This document shows positions 49,656-58,446 of a stretch of 64,000 nt of DNA, one piece after another. Every line of letters begins with the position of its first letter. The first letter of the stretch is position 1. This stretch comes from Paracoccus marinus (lineage in GTDB: Bacteria; Pseudomonadota; Alphaproteobacteria; Rhodobacterales; Rhodobacteraceae): positions 123,928 to 187,927 of the forward strand of contig NZ_VJYZ01000023.1 of NCBI RefSeq assembly GCF_007018965.1. Reading direction: 5' to 3'. The translations under genes were made by a program, and so were the position numbers. The notes below the pieces were generated by a model. It was given only the letters and a program-made list of their open reading frames with translations. It searched no databases and was not told where the DNA came from.

Positions 49656-50945
49656 TCAGTTGGCGGCAAACGCCCCGGTCAGCGTCGTCGTGGCCTGCGT
49701 CATCGCCTCTTTCGCCTGCGGCACCACCGCGCCCATCCCGAAGAACTCGTGCGCGACGCCGTCATAGGTCTTTTGCGTCGTCTCGACGCCCTGATTCTGC
49801 AGCGCGCGGGCCAGATCCTCGCCCTCGGACAGCAGCGGGTCGATGCGGGCGTTGATGACGGTCGCGGGCGGCAGCCCGGCAAGATCGGTGCGGTCCACAA
49901 GGTTCAGGCGCGGATCGGCGGTTTCCGCCTTGTCCGCGAAAACGTGGCTCACGAACCATTCCATCGCCGGCTTCGACAGCGGCGCCGCGTCGGCGTAGGT
50001 CCGGTAGGACGGGGTCGTCATGTCGTTGCCCGCAACTGGATAGACCAGCAGCATGTGGGCGGGCTGGGTCAGCCCGCCGTCGCGGGCGCTGATCGCCACG
50101 TTCATCGCCAGGTTCGCGCCCGCGCTTTCGCCCGCGACCGCCAGCCGCTCGGCATCCGCGTTCAGCGTGCCCGAGTTTTCAACCAGCCACCTGTAGGCGG
50201 CGTTCGCGTCGTCGTGGGCGGCGGGAAACTTCGCCTCGGGCGCGTGGCGGTATTCGACCGAGGCCACGACCGCCTTCGCCCCGTCCGCAAGCGCGCGGGC
50301 CGAGGCGTCGTAGGTGTCGAGGTCCGCGATCACCCAGCCGCCGCCGTGGAAATAGACGATTAGCGGGAACGGCCCTTCGCCCGGGGGCGTGTAGATGCGG
50401 ATCGGCTGCTGGCCGCCGCCCGCGTCGGTATAGCTGACCTCGCGCGTTTCGATCGCGGCGAGGGGCGCGGGCATCTCGATCCCCTTGTCCTTCATGACGG
50501 CCATGACGGCGTCGGCGGGGGTCGGCTCGTTGCGCTGTTCTTCGGGGGTCAGGGTGCCGATGGGGTCGGCGCCAAGCTCGGTCAGCTTGTCGAGGACGGA
50601 TTTCATCTCGGCCCCGGGCTCGCCCTTTTCCAAGGCAACTGCGTCTGCGTCGATTGCCGGCGTGGTTGCCGGCTCGCTGGCGGGTGAGGCGGCGGGCGGG
50701 GTCGAGGTCATCGGCGCGTCCGTCGGCGCCGCCACCGGCGCGGTTGCCGAGGCGTCGGCGGGGGGTGCGGGCGGAGCCTCGGCCGGGGCGGTCGCGGGGG
50801 ACGCGGCCGGGGCGGGTGATGCGGACGGCGCGGCCGCGGGTGCCGGAACCGGCGCAGGCGCGGGCGCCTGCTGCGCGACACCGGCGGATGTGGCGGCGCT
50901 CAGCGCCGTGGCGGTCAGAAGGGCAGCGAGAAGGGGGTTCTGCAT
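49656..50945 (-). CDS. Exported alpha/beta hydrolase (HSL-type esterase) with Pro/Ala linker
   Basis: The 429-residue protein starts with a Sec signal peptide ending at about residue 25 (AGVAQQ), then about 75 residues of Ala/Pro/Ser/Thr-rich linker, then a hormone-sensitive-lipase family esterase: oxyanion motif 'HGGGW' at 200-204, nucleophile Ser274 in 'GESAG', the acid in 'ARIDPLLSEGE' and the histidine in 'GVAHEFF'. It is likely periplasmic or outer-membrane associated and hydrolyses short acyl esters. The linker is unusual for the family and may tether or space the enzyme in the periplasm. Confidence 0.88.
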   Translation of the reverse strand: MQNPLLAALLTATALSAATSAGVAQQAPAPAPVPAPAAAPSASPAPAASPATAPAEAPPAPPADASATAPVAAPTDAPMTSTPPAASPASEPATTPAIDADAVALEKGEPGAEMKSVLDKLTELGADPIGTLTPEEQRNEPTPADAVMAVMKDKGIEMPAPLAAIETREVSYTDAGGGQQPIRIYTPPGEGPFPLIVYFHGGGWVIADLDTYDASARALADGAKAVVASVEYRHAPEAKFPAAHDDANAAYRWLVENSGTLNADAERLAVAGESAGANLAMNVAISARDGGLTQPAHMLLVYPVAGNDMTTPSYRTYADAAPLSKPAMEWFVSHVFADKAETADPRLNLVDRTDLAGLPPATVINARIDPLLSEGEDLARALQNQGVETTQKTYDGVAHEFFGMGAVVPQAKEAMTQATTTLTGAFAAN

Positions 50946-51180
50946 GGCGTCCTCATGGATCCGGGTACGGACAGGAAGCCGCGAGCCGGCACGGAGGTTT
51001 CCCCGACCCGGACCGCCACAGCAAATGTTTACCGGATCAGCGCGTTACGCCCGACGGCGCAAGACGGCGAAAGCCGGTCGCGCAGCCCTCCGGCCGCCTC
51101 GCCGAACCGCCCCGCGGCTTTCCAATTCCCGCCGTTTCCGGTAAGCCCGCGCCCAAGCCTTCTCAGCCCAAGGGATCCTC

Positions 51181-52395
51181 ATGACCAAGATCAAGGTAGC
51201 CAACCCCGTCGTCGAACTGGACGGCGACGAAATGACCCGGATCATCTGGGATTTCATCAAGCAGAAGCTGATCCTGCCCTACCTCGACGTGGACCTGAAA
51301 TACTACGACCTCGGCATCGAGGAACGCGACCGGACCGAGGATCAGGTCACGATCGACGCGGCCAACGCGATCAAGGAACACGGTGTCGGCGTCAAATGCG
51401 CGACCATCACCCCCGACGAGGCGCGGGTCGCCGAGTTCGGCCTGAAGAAGATGTGGAAATCGCCGAACGGGACGATCCGCAACATCCTGGGCGGCGTGAT
51501 CTTCCGTGAGCCGATTATCGCCAAGAACGTGCCGCGCCTCGTCCCCCACTGGACCCAGCCGATCATCGTCGGCCGCCACGCCTTTGGCGACCAGTACAAG
51601 GCCACCGACTTCCGCTTTCCGGGCAAGGGCACGCTGTCGATCAAGTTCGTGGGCGAGGACGGCGAGACGATCGAGCACGAGGTCTATCAGTCGCCGGGCG
51701 CGGGCGTCGCGATGGGGATGTACAACCTTGACGACGCCATCCGCGATTTCGCCCATGCCAGCCTGAACTACGGCCTGCAGCGCGGCTATCCGGTCTATCT
51801 GTCCACCAAGAACACGATCCTGAAAGCCTATGACGGGCGCTTCAAGGACATCTTCCAGGAGGTGTTCGACGCCGAGTTCGCGGACAAGTTCAAGGCCAAG
51901 GGCATCGGCTACGAACACCGGCTGATCGACGACATGGTCGCCAGCGCGCTGAAATGGTCGGGCGGCTACGTCTGGGCCTGCAAGAACTACGACGGCGACG
52001 TGGAATCCGACATCGTGGCGCAGGGGTTCGGCTCGCTCGGGCTGATGACATCGGTCCTGATGACGCCGGACGGGAAAACGGTCGAGGCCGAGGCCGCGCA
52101 CGGCACCGTCACGCGCCACTTCCGCGAGCATCAGAAGGGCAAGGAAACCTCGACCAACTCGATCGCGTCGATCTATGCCTGGACCGGCGGGCTGAAGCAC
52201 CGCGCCAAGCTCGACGGCAACGACCAGCTGATGCGCTTTGCCGAAACGCTCGAGCGGGTGACGGTGCAGACGGTCGAGGACGGGTTCATGACCAAGGACC
52301 TCGCGCTGCTGGTCGGGCCGGAACAGAAGTGGCTGACGACGATGGGCTACCTGGAAAAGGTGGACGACTACCTGAACAAGGCGCTCGCGGGCTGA
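51181..52395 (+). CDS. icd: NADP-dependent isocitrate dehydrogenase, eukaryotic type
   Basis: The 404-residue enzyme starts [20 protein letters not shown] and has '[19 protein letters not shown]' near residue 95 (substrate binding), '[12 protein letters not shown]' near 140, '[20 protein letters not shown]' near 249 and '[20 protein letters not shown]' near 305. Length and sequence are those of the homodimeric mitochondrial/cytosolic type, not the E. coli type. It makes 2-oxoglutarate and NADPH in the TCA cycle. It is monocistronic: divergent from the esterase and followed by a strong terminator. Confidence 0.97.
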   Translation: MTKIKVANPVVELDGDEMTRIIWDFIKQKLILPYLDVDLKYYDLGIEERDRTEDQVTIDAANAIKEHGVGVKCATITPDEARVAEFGLKKMWKSPNGTIRNILGGVIFREPIIAKNVPRLVPHWTQPIIVGRHAFGDQYKATDFRFPGKGTLSIKFVGEDGETIEHEVYQSPGAGVAMGMYNLDDAIRDFAHASLNYGLQRGYPVYLSTKNTILKAYDGRFKDIFQEVFDAEFADKFKAKGIGYEHRLIDDMVASALKWSGGYVWACKNYDGDVESDIVAQGFGSLGLMTSVLMTPDGKTVEAEAAHGTVTRHFREHQKGKETSTNSIASIYAWTGGLKHRAKLDGNDQLMRFAETLERVTVQTVEDGFMTKDLALLVGPEQKWLTTMGYLEKVDDYLNKALAG

Positions 52396-52419
52396 TCCCG
52401 CCAGCGTCCTCGACGCGAA

Positions 52420-52445
52420 AGGCCCCCGGAGCGGGGGCCTTTTTC
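52420..52445 (+). terminator. Rho-independent terminator of icd
   Basis: AGGCCCCCG at 52420-52428 pairs with CGGGGGCCT at 52432-52440 around a GAG loop and is followed by five T at 52441-52445. It lies 25 nt after the icd stop. Confidence 0.93.
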
Positions 52446-52485
52446 GTTTTCGGCGGCGTTGGAGAAGGCCGTCGGACCAGCCCGA

Positions 52486-53304
52486 TCAATCCTCGCCGGT
52501 CGGCTTGTCGCTTTTCGGATACCAGTCGAACACCACGACCTCGGTGTCGCTGCCGGCCGCTTCCAGCGCGGCGGCGAAGGTCGCGGGATCGGTGCCGCGG
52601 TGGTGATAGGGGACGGCGCGGCGCGGCTTCATCTCGGCCACGCCCGCAGCCGCCTGTTCGGCGGTCATGGTGAAGGGCAGGTTCATCGGCAGGAAAACCG
52701 TGTCGATGTCCTTTTGCGCCCGGAACTCGGGCGTATCCTCGGTGTCGCCCGCGACGTAGATGCGCCCTTCGTCCGGGGCGGTCAGCACGTAGCCGTTGTC
52801 GCGCCCCTTGGGGTGGTACTGCAGCCGGTCGGGGGTGACGTTGTAGGCGGGCACCGCCTCGATCTTCATGCCCGCGACCTCGCCCGTGTCGCCGTTGGCC
52901 ATGACGGTCGCGCGGGCGCGCAGCGCCTCGGGCAGCTTTTCGGCGACCGCCGGGTTCACGATCAGCGCCGCGCCCTCGGGCAGCAGCGCCTGCAGCGTGT
53001 CGGGATCGAAGTGGTCCTTGTGCTCGTGCGTGACGAGGATCGCCGCGGCGGGGGAGAGGTCCGCGTACAGGTCCGCGCCGCCGACCGGGTCCACCAGGAT
53101 CGCCTGCCCGCCCAGCGTCAGCATCATCGAGGCGTGTTCGACCGGCATGACAAAGGGCAGCCCCTCGGATTCCGCCTCGTCGGTCGTCTGCGCGCCGGCC
53201 CAGCGGGGCAGGATGAACGTCACCGCGAACGCAGCCGCCCCGACGGCCAGGGTCTGGCGGCGAGTGGGGGTCCAGGGGCGGGAAGGGGCGGGGGTCGGGG
53301 TCAT
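52486..53304 (-). CDS. Metallo-beta-lactamase-fold hydrolase (UlaG-like), Tat-exported
   Basis: The 272-residue protein starts MTPTPAPSRPWTPTRRQTLA, a twin-arginine signal followed by a hydrophobic stretch ending 'RWAGAQ' near residue 39. The mature part has the metal motif 'THEHKDHFD' near residue 91, 'GDTEDTPEF' near 178 and 'PYHHRGTDP' near 226. It is of the UlaG/MBL hydrolase type, with a folded, metal-bearing export typical of Tat substrates. ATG 53304 is preceded by GGAGG; ATG 53316 overlaps that site. Substrate unknown. Confidence 0.85.
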   Translation of the reverse strand: MTPTPAPSRPWTPTRRQTLAVGAAAFAVTFILPRWAGAQTTDEAESEGLPFVMPVEHASMMLTLGGQAILVDPVGGADLYADLSPAAAILVTHEHKDHFDPDTLQALLPEGAALIVNPAVAEKLPEALRARATVMANGDTGEVAGMKIEAVPAYNVTPDRLQYHPKGRDNGYVLTAPDEGRIYVAGDTEDTPEFRAQKDIDTVFLPMNLPFTMTAEQAAAGVAEMKPRRAVPYHHRGTDPATFAAALEAAGSDTEVVVFDWYPKSDKPTGED

Positions 53305-53490
53305 CGTAGCCTCCATCGCGGAAAACGGGTGACGAACAGGGTTGAACGGCGGCTCGGGGCGCCGGGTTCCCCCTTTCGCAGATGGGGCATGCGGGTTATG
53401 TGCGGACGATCCGCCCCTGACCCCCGGCCCTGCCGGGCCCGTTCGTGTTGACCGACCGCCGCCGAAAGACACCAGCCCGAGGACACCGCC

Positions 53491-54159
53491 ATGAAAGCCG
53501 CCGTCGTCACCTTTCCCGGTTCGAACTGCGACCGCGATCTTGCCGTCGCGCTGACGGCCGCGGGCGCCGAGGTCGCGCGGGTCTGGCACAAGGACGCCGA
53601 GCTTCCGCCGGGCACCGATCTGGTCGCGGTGCCGGGCGGCTTCTCGTTCGGGGACTACCTGCGCTGCGGCGCGATCGCGGCGCAGTCGCCGGTCGCCGCC
53701 GCAATCGTCCGCCATGCCGGGCGGGGCGGTTACGTGCTGGGTGTCTGCAACGGGTTCCAGGTGCTGACCGAATTGCGGCTGCTGCCGGGCGCGCTGATGC
53801 GCAACGGCGGGCTGAGCTATCTGTGCCGCGAGGTGGACCTGACGGTCGAGGATACGGCGAGCTCGTTCCTGTCGCGCTACGCCGCGGGCGAGCGGGTGCG
53901 CTTTCCCATCGCCCACCACGACGGCAACTACCAGATCGACCCGGACGGGCTTGCCCGCCTGAAGGGCGAGGGCCGCGTGGCGCTGCGCTATGCGCCGGGC
54001 TGCAACGGCTCGGTCGACGACATCGCGGGCGTCCTGTCCGAAAACCGGCGGGTGCTGGGGCTGATGCCGCACCCCGAACGCGCGGCCGATCCGGTCCACG
54101 GCGGCACCGACGGCGCCCGCGTGTTCCAAGGGCTGGTGGGCGCGCTGGCCGACGCGTGA
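53491..54159 (+). CDS. purQ: Phosphoribosylformylglycinamidine synthase subunit PurQ
   Basis: The 222-residue class-I glutamine amidotransferase starts [20 protein letters not shown] and has the nucleophile Cys86 in 'GVCNGFQVL', 'PIAHHDGNY' near 140 and the His-Glu pair in 'LMPHPERA' near 192. It supplies ammonia to PurL in purine synthesis. In many alphaproteobacteria purS and purQ are adjacent; purS, purL and purC are not present here. The gene is flanked by the MBL protein (divergent) and a sensor kinase. Confidence 0.95.
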   Translation: MKAAVVTFPGSNCDRDLAVALTAAGAEVARVWHKDAELPPGTDLVAVPGGFSFGDYLRCGAIAAQSPVAAAIVRHAGRGGYVLGVCNGFQVLTELRLLPGALMRNGGLSYLCREVDLTVEDTASSFLSRYAAGERVRFPIAHHDGNYQIDPDGLARLKGEGRVALRYAPGCNGSVDDIAGVLSENRRVLGLMPHPERAADPVHGGTDGARVFQGLVGALADA

Positions 54160-54276
54160 TCCGCAGCCGCCCTTTCCGCCAATCGTCTTGGCCTCCTTTC
54201 CAGAACGGCCGCCCTGCGGTTGTTGAGCGGCGCGCCGGCAAGGTTTATCAGTGCGTCCAGCAATGTGGCGGGGCCG

Positions 54277-56058
54277 ATGCCTGATCGCACCGATCCAGAA
54301 GGCGAACCCGATCGTTCGGGCCGGCTGCGCGGGCGTCTCGTCCCGCGCGCGCTGGCGGCGCTGCTGATCGCGCTGGCGGCCGGCGCGATCTTCTACACCA
54401 ACCAGTGGCTGACCGACCGCTTTTCGGAAAACACGCGGATGCGGGCCGAATTGCGGGCGGCGCTGTACACCGGCAACCTGCTGTCCGAATTGCAGCGGAC
54501 GGCGGTGGTGCCGCTGCTGCTGGCGCGCGACCCCGACCTGATCGCGTCGCTGTCGGGGCAGGATTTCTCGACCACCTCGGCGCGGCTGATCTCGGCGCAA
54601 AAGGACATCGGGGCCGCGTCGATCCGGCTGCTGGACGGGTCGGGGCGCACGGTCGGGGCCACCAACCGCCAGCTGCTGGGCACGAACTACGTCCTGTCGC
54701 CTTTTTACGTCGAGGCGCTGCGGGCCAGCGACACGGTGTTCACCGTCTCGCCGTCGCCCACCGGCCGGCACGAGTTCAACTTTTCCCGCGCCGTGGTGTC
54801 CGAAGGACGGTCGCTGGGCGTGATCGTGGTCGAGGCGGACCTGTCGCGGCTGGAAAAATCCTGGGCCGGGATTTCCGACGCGGTGGCGGTCACGGACAGC
54901 AGCGGCCAGATCATCCTGACGACCGAGCCGCGCTGGCGCGGGCTTGGCATGGACGAGGCGCTGACCGTCCGCTCGGCCCCCAGCGCGATCTCGCGCGCGT
55001 TCCAGGTCACCGCCGACTGGGCCAGCCAGCCGGTCGATGCCTATGTGCGCGGCAAGGCGGTGATGCAGTCCGAAACCAAGATCCCGTTCCGCGGCTGGCG
55101 GATGACGCTGTTCAGCACCTACGATTCGATCCGCGAACGGGTGAACGCCTATCTCGCGCTGGAAATCATGGGGCTGGCGATGGCGCTGGCGATCGGGTTC
55201 TACATCCTGTCGCGCCGCGCCAGGTCGATGACCAACCGCTACATGCGCGAATCGGCCGACCTGCGGGCGTTGAACACCCGCCTGACCCGCGAGATCGCGG
55301 AACGCGAGCGGATGCAGCGCGAACTGCGGGTAGCCGAGCAGACGGTCCAGCAGTCGAGCAAGCTTGCCGCGCTGGGCGAGATGTCGGCCGGCATCAGCCA
55401 CGAGCTGAACCAGCCGCTCGCCGCGATGAAGACCTATCTGGCCGGCGCGCGGCTGCTTCTGGAACGCAACCGCCCCGACGAGGCGCTGTCCAGCTTTCAG
55501 CGGGTGGACGATCTGCTGGAACGGATGGGCGCGATCACCCGGCAGCTCAAGTCCTATGCCCGCAAGGGCGGCGAGGCGTTCGAGCCGGTGGACCTGCGGA
55601 TGGCGCTGTCGGGCGCCCTGACGCTCATGGAATCGCAGCTTCGCAACCGCCGGGTGCGGTTGCAGCGCAGCCAGCCGCGCGATCCGATCATGGTCTATTG
55701 CGACCGGCTTCGGCTGGAACAGGTCATCATCAACCTGATCCGCAACGCGATGGACGCGACCCGCGACCAGCGCGACCCCTCGATCGCGATCACGGTGGAC
55801 AGCGCCTCTCACGCGCATTTGTCGATCCGCGACAACGGACCGGGTGTCGCGGACCTGGAAAAGCTGTTCGAACCCTTCTGGACCACAAAGGCGCCCGGCG
55901 AGGGCACCGGGTTGGGGCTTGCCATATCGTCCGGGATCGTGGCGGATTTCGGCGGAAGGCTGACCGCGCACAATCCCGAGGGCGGCGGGGCGGCGTTCGA
56001 CCTTGAACTGCCGCTGCACCAGCCGCGGCTGGACAGCCGCCGGACGGCAGCGGAATGA
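54277..56058 (+). CDS. DctB-like sensor histidine kinase
   Basis: The 593-residue kinase has a membrane segment at about residues 24-44, a periplasmic dCACHE-type sensor of about 240 residues, a second segment at about 288-307, a coiled-coil and the HisKA domain with His375 in 'GISHELNQPLAAMKTYLAGA'. The ATPase domain shows 'NLIRNAMDATRD' near 489, 'DNGPGVADLEKLFEPFWTTK' near 517 and '[18 protein letters not shown]'. This is the layout of DctB C4-dicarboxylate sensors. ATG 54277 fits the family N-terminus. The partner regulator follows after 140 nt; no dct transport genes are in the window. Confidence 0.9.
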   Translation: MPDRTDPEGEPDRSGRLRGRLVPRALAALLIALAAGAIFYTNQWLTDRFSENTRMRAELRAALYTGNLLSELQRTAVVPLLLARDPDLIASLSGQDFSTTSARLISAQKDIGAASIRLLDGSGRTVGATNRQLLGTNYVLSPFYVEALRASDTVFTVSPSPTGRHEFNFSRAVVSEGRSLGVIVVEADLSRLEKSWAGISDAVAVTDSSGQIILTTEPRWRGLGMDEALTVRSAPSAISRAFQVTADWASQPVDAYVRGKAVMQSETKIPFRGWRMTLFSTYDSIRERVNAYLALEIMGLAMALAIGFYILSRRARSMTNRYMRESADLRALNTRLTREIAERERMQRELRVAEQTVQQSSKLAALGEMSAGISHELNQPLAAMKTYLAGARLLLERNRPDEALSSFQRVDDLLERMGAITRQLKSYARKGGEAFEPVDLRMALSGALTLMESQLRNRRVRLQRSQPRDPIMVYCDRLRLEQVIINLIRNAMDATRDQRDPSIAITVDSASHAHLSIRDNGPGVADLEKLFEPFWTTKAPGEGTGLGLAISSGIVADFGGRLTAHNPEGGGAAFDLELPLHQPRLDSRRTAAE

Positions 56059-56198
56059 CGGCCCCGAAATGATGGGCGCGGAATGAACGTCGAAGGATCA
56101 GGCGCCGGGCCGGGCGCGCGATGACAGGCTTTGAAACACGCCGCGGCGACGGGGACGATCGCGTCATGCCGGCCGCGCGCAAAGGAAAGAGGTAAGCG

Positions 56199-57533
56199 AT
56201 GACGCAAGGTCTGACCGTGGCAATCGTCGACGACGAGCCGGACATGCGCGATTCCATCAGCCAGTGGCTGGGCCTGTCGGGCTACCGGACCGAGGTGTTC
56301 GCCAGCGCCGAGGACGCGCTGAAGATCATCGGGCCCGACTGGCCCGGCGTGGTCGTGTCGGACATCCGCATGCCGGGGATGGACGGGATGGCGTTCCTCA
56401 AGCGGCTGATGGGATTGGACAGCGGGCTGCCGGTCATCATGATTACCGGCCACGGCGACGTGCCGATGGCGGTCGAGGCGATGCGGCTGGGCGCCATGGA
56501 CTTCATGGAAAAGCCCTTCAACCCCGACCGCATGACCGAGCTGGTCAAGAAGGCCTCGCAGGCGCGGCGGATGACGCTGGACAACCGCGCGCTGCGCCGC
56601 GACCTGAGCGAGGGCCAGCAAGTGATGTCCAAGCTGGTGGGCGCCAGCCCCGCGATGGACCGCCTGCGCGAGGATATCCTGGACCTCGGCCAGGCCGACG
56701 GCCACGTGCTGATCGACGGCGAGACCGGGACCGGCAAGACGCTGGTCGCCCACGCGCTGCACGCCGTCGGCCCCCGCGCCACCAAGCGCTTCGTGCAGAT
56801 CAGCTGCGCCGCCTACAACGACGAGGCGCTGGGTGCGCGCCTGTTCGGCCCCATGGAGGACGGCCTGCCCGCCGTCGAGGAGGCGCGGGGCGGGACGCTG
56901 TGCCTTGAAGATGTCGAGGCGCTGTCGGACCCGCTGCAGGCGCGCCTGCTGGCGTTCATCGCCGAGCAGGGGACGCCGGCCGAAACCCGGATCATCGCCA
57001 TATCCAACGCGCGCGGCGAGGGGCGGCGGGCCGAGGACAGCCTGCGCCCGGACCTGTTCTATCGCCTGTCGGCGCTGCAGATCACCGTCCCCCCGCTGCG
57101 CCAGCGCGGCGAGGACATCCTGTCGCTGTTCACCCGCATGGCCGAGCAGTTCGCCGACGAATACGGCTGCGAGCCGCCGCAGGTGACCGCGCAGGAAGCC
57201 GCGCAGCTGTTGCAGGCGCCGTGGCCGGGCAACGTGCGCCAGCTCATCAACGTGGCCGAGCGCGCGGTTCTGCAGAACCGGCGCGGGACCGGGTCGATCA
57301 CCTCGCTGCTGATGACCGAGGGGGACGAGGCGCGCGAGGCGACCACGACCGAGGGCAAGCCGCTCAAGGAATATGTCGAATCGTTCGAGAAGATGCTGAT
57401 CGACAACACCATGCGGCGCCACAAGGGGTCGATCAGCGCGGTCATGGACGAGCTGTGCCTGCCGCGCCGGACGCTGAACGAGAAGATGGCGAAATACGGG
57501 CTGAGCCGCGGCGACTATCTGTCGGGGGGCTGA
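56199..57533 (+). CDS. DctD/NtrC-like response regulator lacking the GAFTGA loop
   Basis: The 444-residue protein has a receiver domain with phospho-acceptor Asp55 in 'VVSDIRMPGMDGM', an AAA+ domain with Walker A 'GETGTGKT' at 174-181 and a Fis-type HTH at the end ('NTMRRHKGSISAVMDEL'). Between 'ARLFG' (213-217) and 'GGTLCLEDVE' (231-240) only 13 residues occur, so the GAFTGA loop that contacts sigma-54 is absent, and Walker B is altered (LEDVE for LDEIE). It therefore probably does not activate sigma-54 promoters. It pairs with the upstream DctB-like kinase. Confidence 0.9.
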   Translation: MTQGLTVAIVDDEPDMRDSISQWLGLSGYRTEVFASAEDALKIIGPDWPGVVVSDIRMPGMDGMAFLKRLMGLDSGLPVIMITGHGDVPMAVEAMRLGAMDFMEKPFNPDRMTELVKKASQARRMTLDNRALRRDLSEGQQVMSKLVGASPAMDRLREDILDLGQADGHVLIDGETGTGKTLVAHALHAVGPRATKRFVQISCAAYNDEALGARLFGPMEDGLPAVEEARGGTLCLEDVEALSDPLQARLLAFIAEQGTPAETRIIAISNARGEGRRAEDSLRPDLFYRLSALQITVPPLRQRGEDILSLFTRMAEQFADEYGCEPPQVTAQEAAQLLQAPWPGNVRQLINVAERAVLQNRRGTGSITSLLMTEGDEAREATTTEGKPLKEYVESFEKMLIDNTMRRHKGSISAVMDELCLPRRTLNEKMAKYGLSRGDYLSGG

Positions 57534-57535
57534 GC

Positions 57536-58015
57536 GTGGCCGGGACGCACGACTTTCACAGCCTGATCCGCTGGACCGGCGACCGCGGGCAGGGCACGTC
57601 GAGCTATCGCGGCTACGACCGCACCTGGGACATCGTGACGCCGGGCAAGCCCGTGATCCACTGTTCCAACGACCCGATGCTGGGCGGCGATCCCGCCCGC
57701 CCCAACCCCGAGGACCTGCTGCTGTCGGCGCTGTCGGCCTGCCACATGCTGTGGTTCCTGCACCTCGCCAGCGGCAAGGGCATCGTCGTGCGGTCCTACG
57801 AGGACGCGCCGCTTGGCGTGGGCGAGACCGCGCCGGACGGGGCCGGACGGTTTGTCCGCGCGGTGCTGCGGCCGCGGATCGGGCTCGATCCCGGCTCGGA
57901 CCGGGCCACGGCCGACGCGCTTCACCACGAGGTCGGGCGCTTCTGCTTCATTGCCCGTTCGGTCGCGTTCCCGGTGGAACACGAACCTGAATATCACGTC
58001 GTTGCCGCGACGTGA
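57536..58015 (+). CDS. OsmC family protein
   Basis: The 159-residue protein starts at GTG 57536, two bases after the stop of the response-regulator gene. It has the OsmC-fold elements 'NPEDLLLSALSACHMLWFLH' near residue 61 and 'EVGRFCFIARSVAFPVEHEP' near 136, with the two redox cysteines in SACH and RFCF. OsmC/Ohr proteins reduce organic hydroperoxides with a dithiol. The close coupling to the regulator gene may be read-through rather than functional. Confidence 0.88.
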   Translation: MAGTHDFHSLIRWTGDRGQGTSSYRGYDRTWDIVTPGKPVIHCSNDPMLGGDPARPNPEDLLLSALSACHMLWFLHLASGKGIVVRSYEDAPLGVGETAPDGAGRFVRAVLRPRIGLDPGSDRATADALHHEVGRFCFIARSVAFPVEHEPEYHVVAAT

Positions 58016-58446
58016 GCGGCCGACCCGCCGCCTTTTCGGCAGTTTCGGATTGTCATTGAGCAACCCGAACCCCTATGTTGTCCCCATGCGCGCCGCATAT
58101 CGGCAACCGTCGGTTGTATCGCGCAATCAGTTTCGCAGCTTGGCGGCCTGTCCCGGATCGTTCCCGGACGCCTGCCTTGCGGGAAAGCCGGCAGCCCGGC
58201 GCGTCGAACCCGACGCGGGCCGCCTGAACATTCGCCGTCCCCTCCGCCTGTCGCGGCGCGGGACTACTGGAAAAAGAGACGCGATGGATCGCGCGACTGA
58301 CGTTGATGCAAGGGGGCGGCGGGACATGGTTCCGGCCGCCGCCTGCTTCACCGGCTCCGCAGCGCGGCCCGCGTCCGCATCAAGCCGCACCCCGTCCCTT
58401 TCCCCGCCGACAGGCGGGCCGGACCGGCTGCGCGAAAGAAAGTCTC
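58016..58446 (+). promoter_or_regulatory. rne promoter and long 5' leader
   Basis: TTGTCA at 58050-58055 and TATGTT at 58074-58079, 18 nt apart, form a good sigma-70-type promoter. The rne start is at 58447, so the transcript would have a leader of about 360 nt with no convincing coding sequence. In E. coli a leader of similar length mediates autoregulation of rne by RNase E; the same is plausible here but is inference. Confidence 0.6.

Noticed and set aside
52486..56019. A very long minus-strand open frame running across purQ and the DctB-like kinase
   Set aside because: Only the part from 53304 to 52486 matches a family (MBL hydrolase). The rest is antisense to purQ and the kinase and is Arg/His/Gln-rich, a codon-bias shadow.
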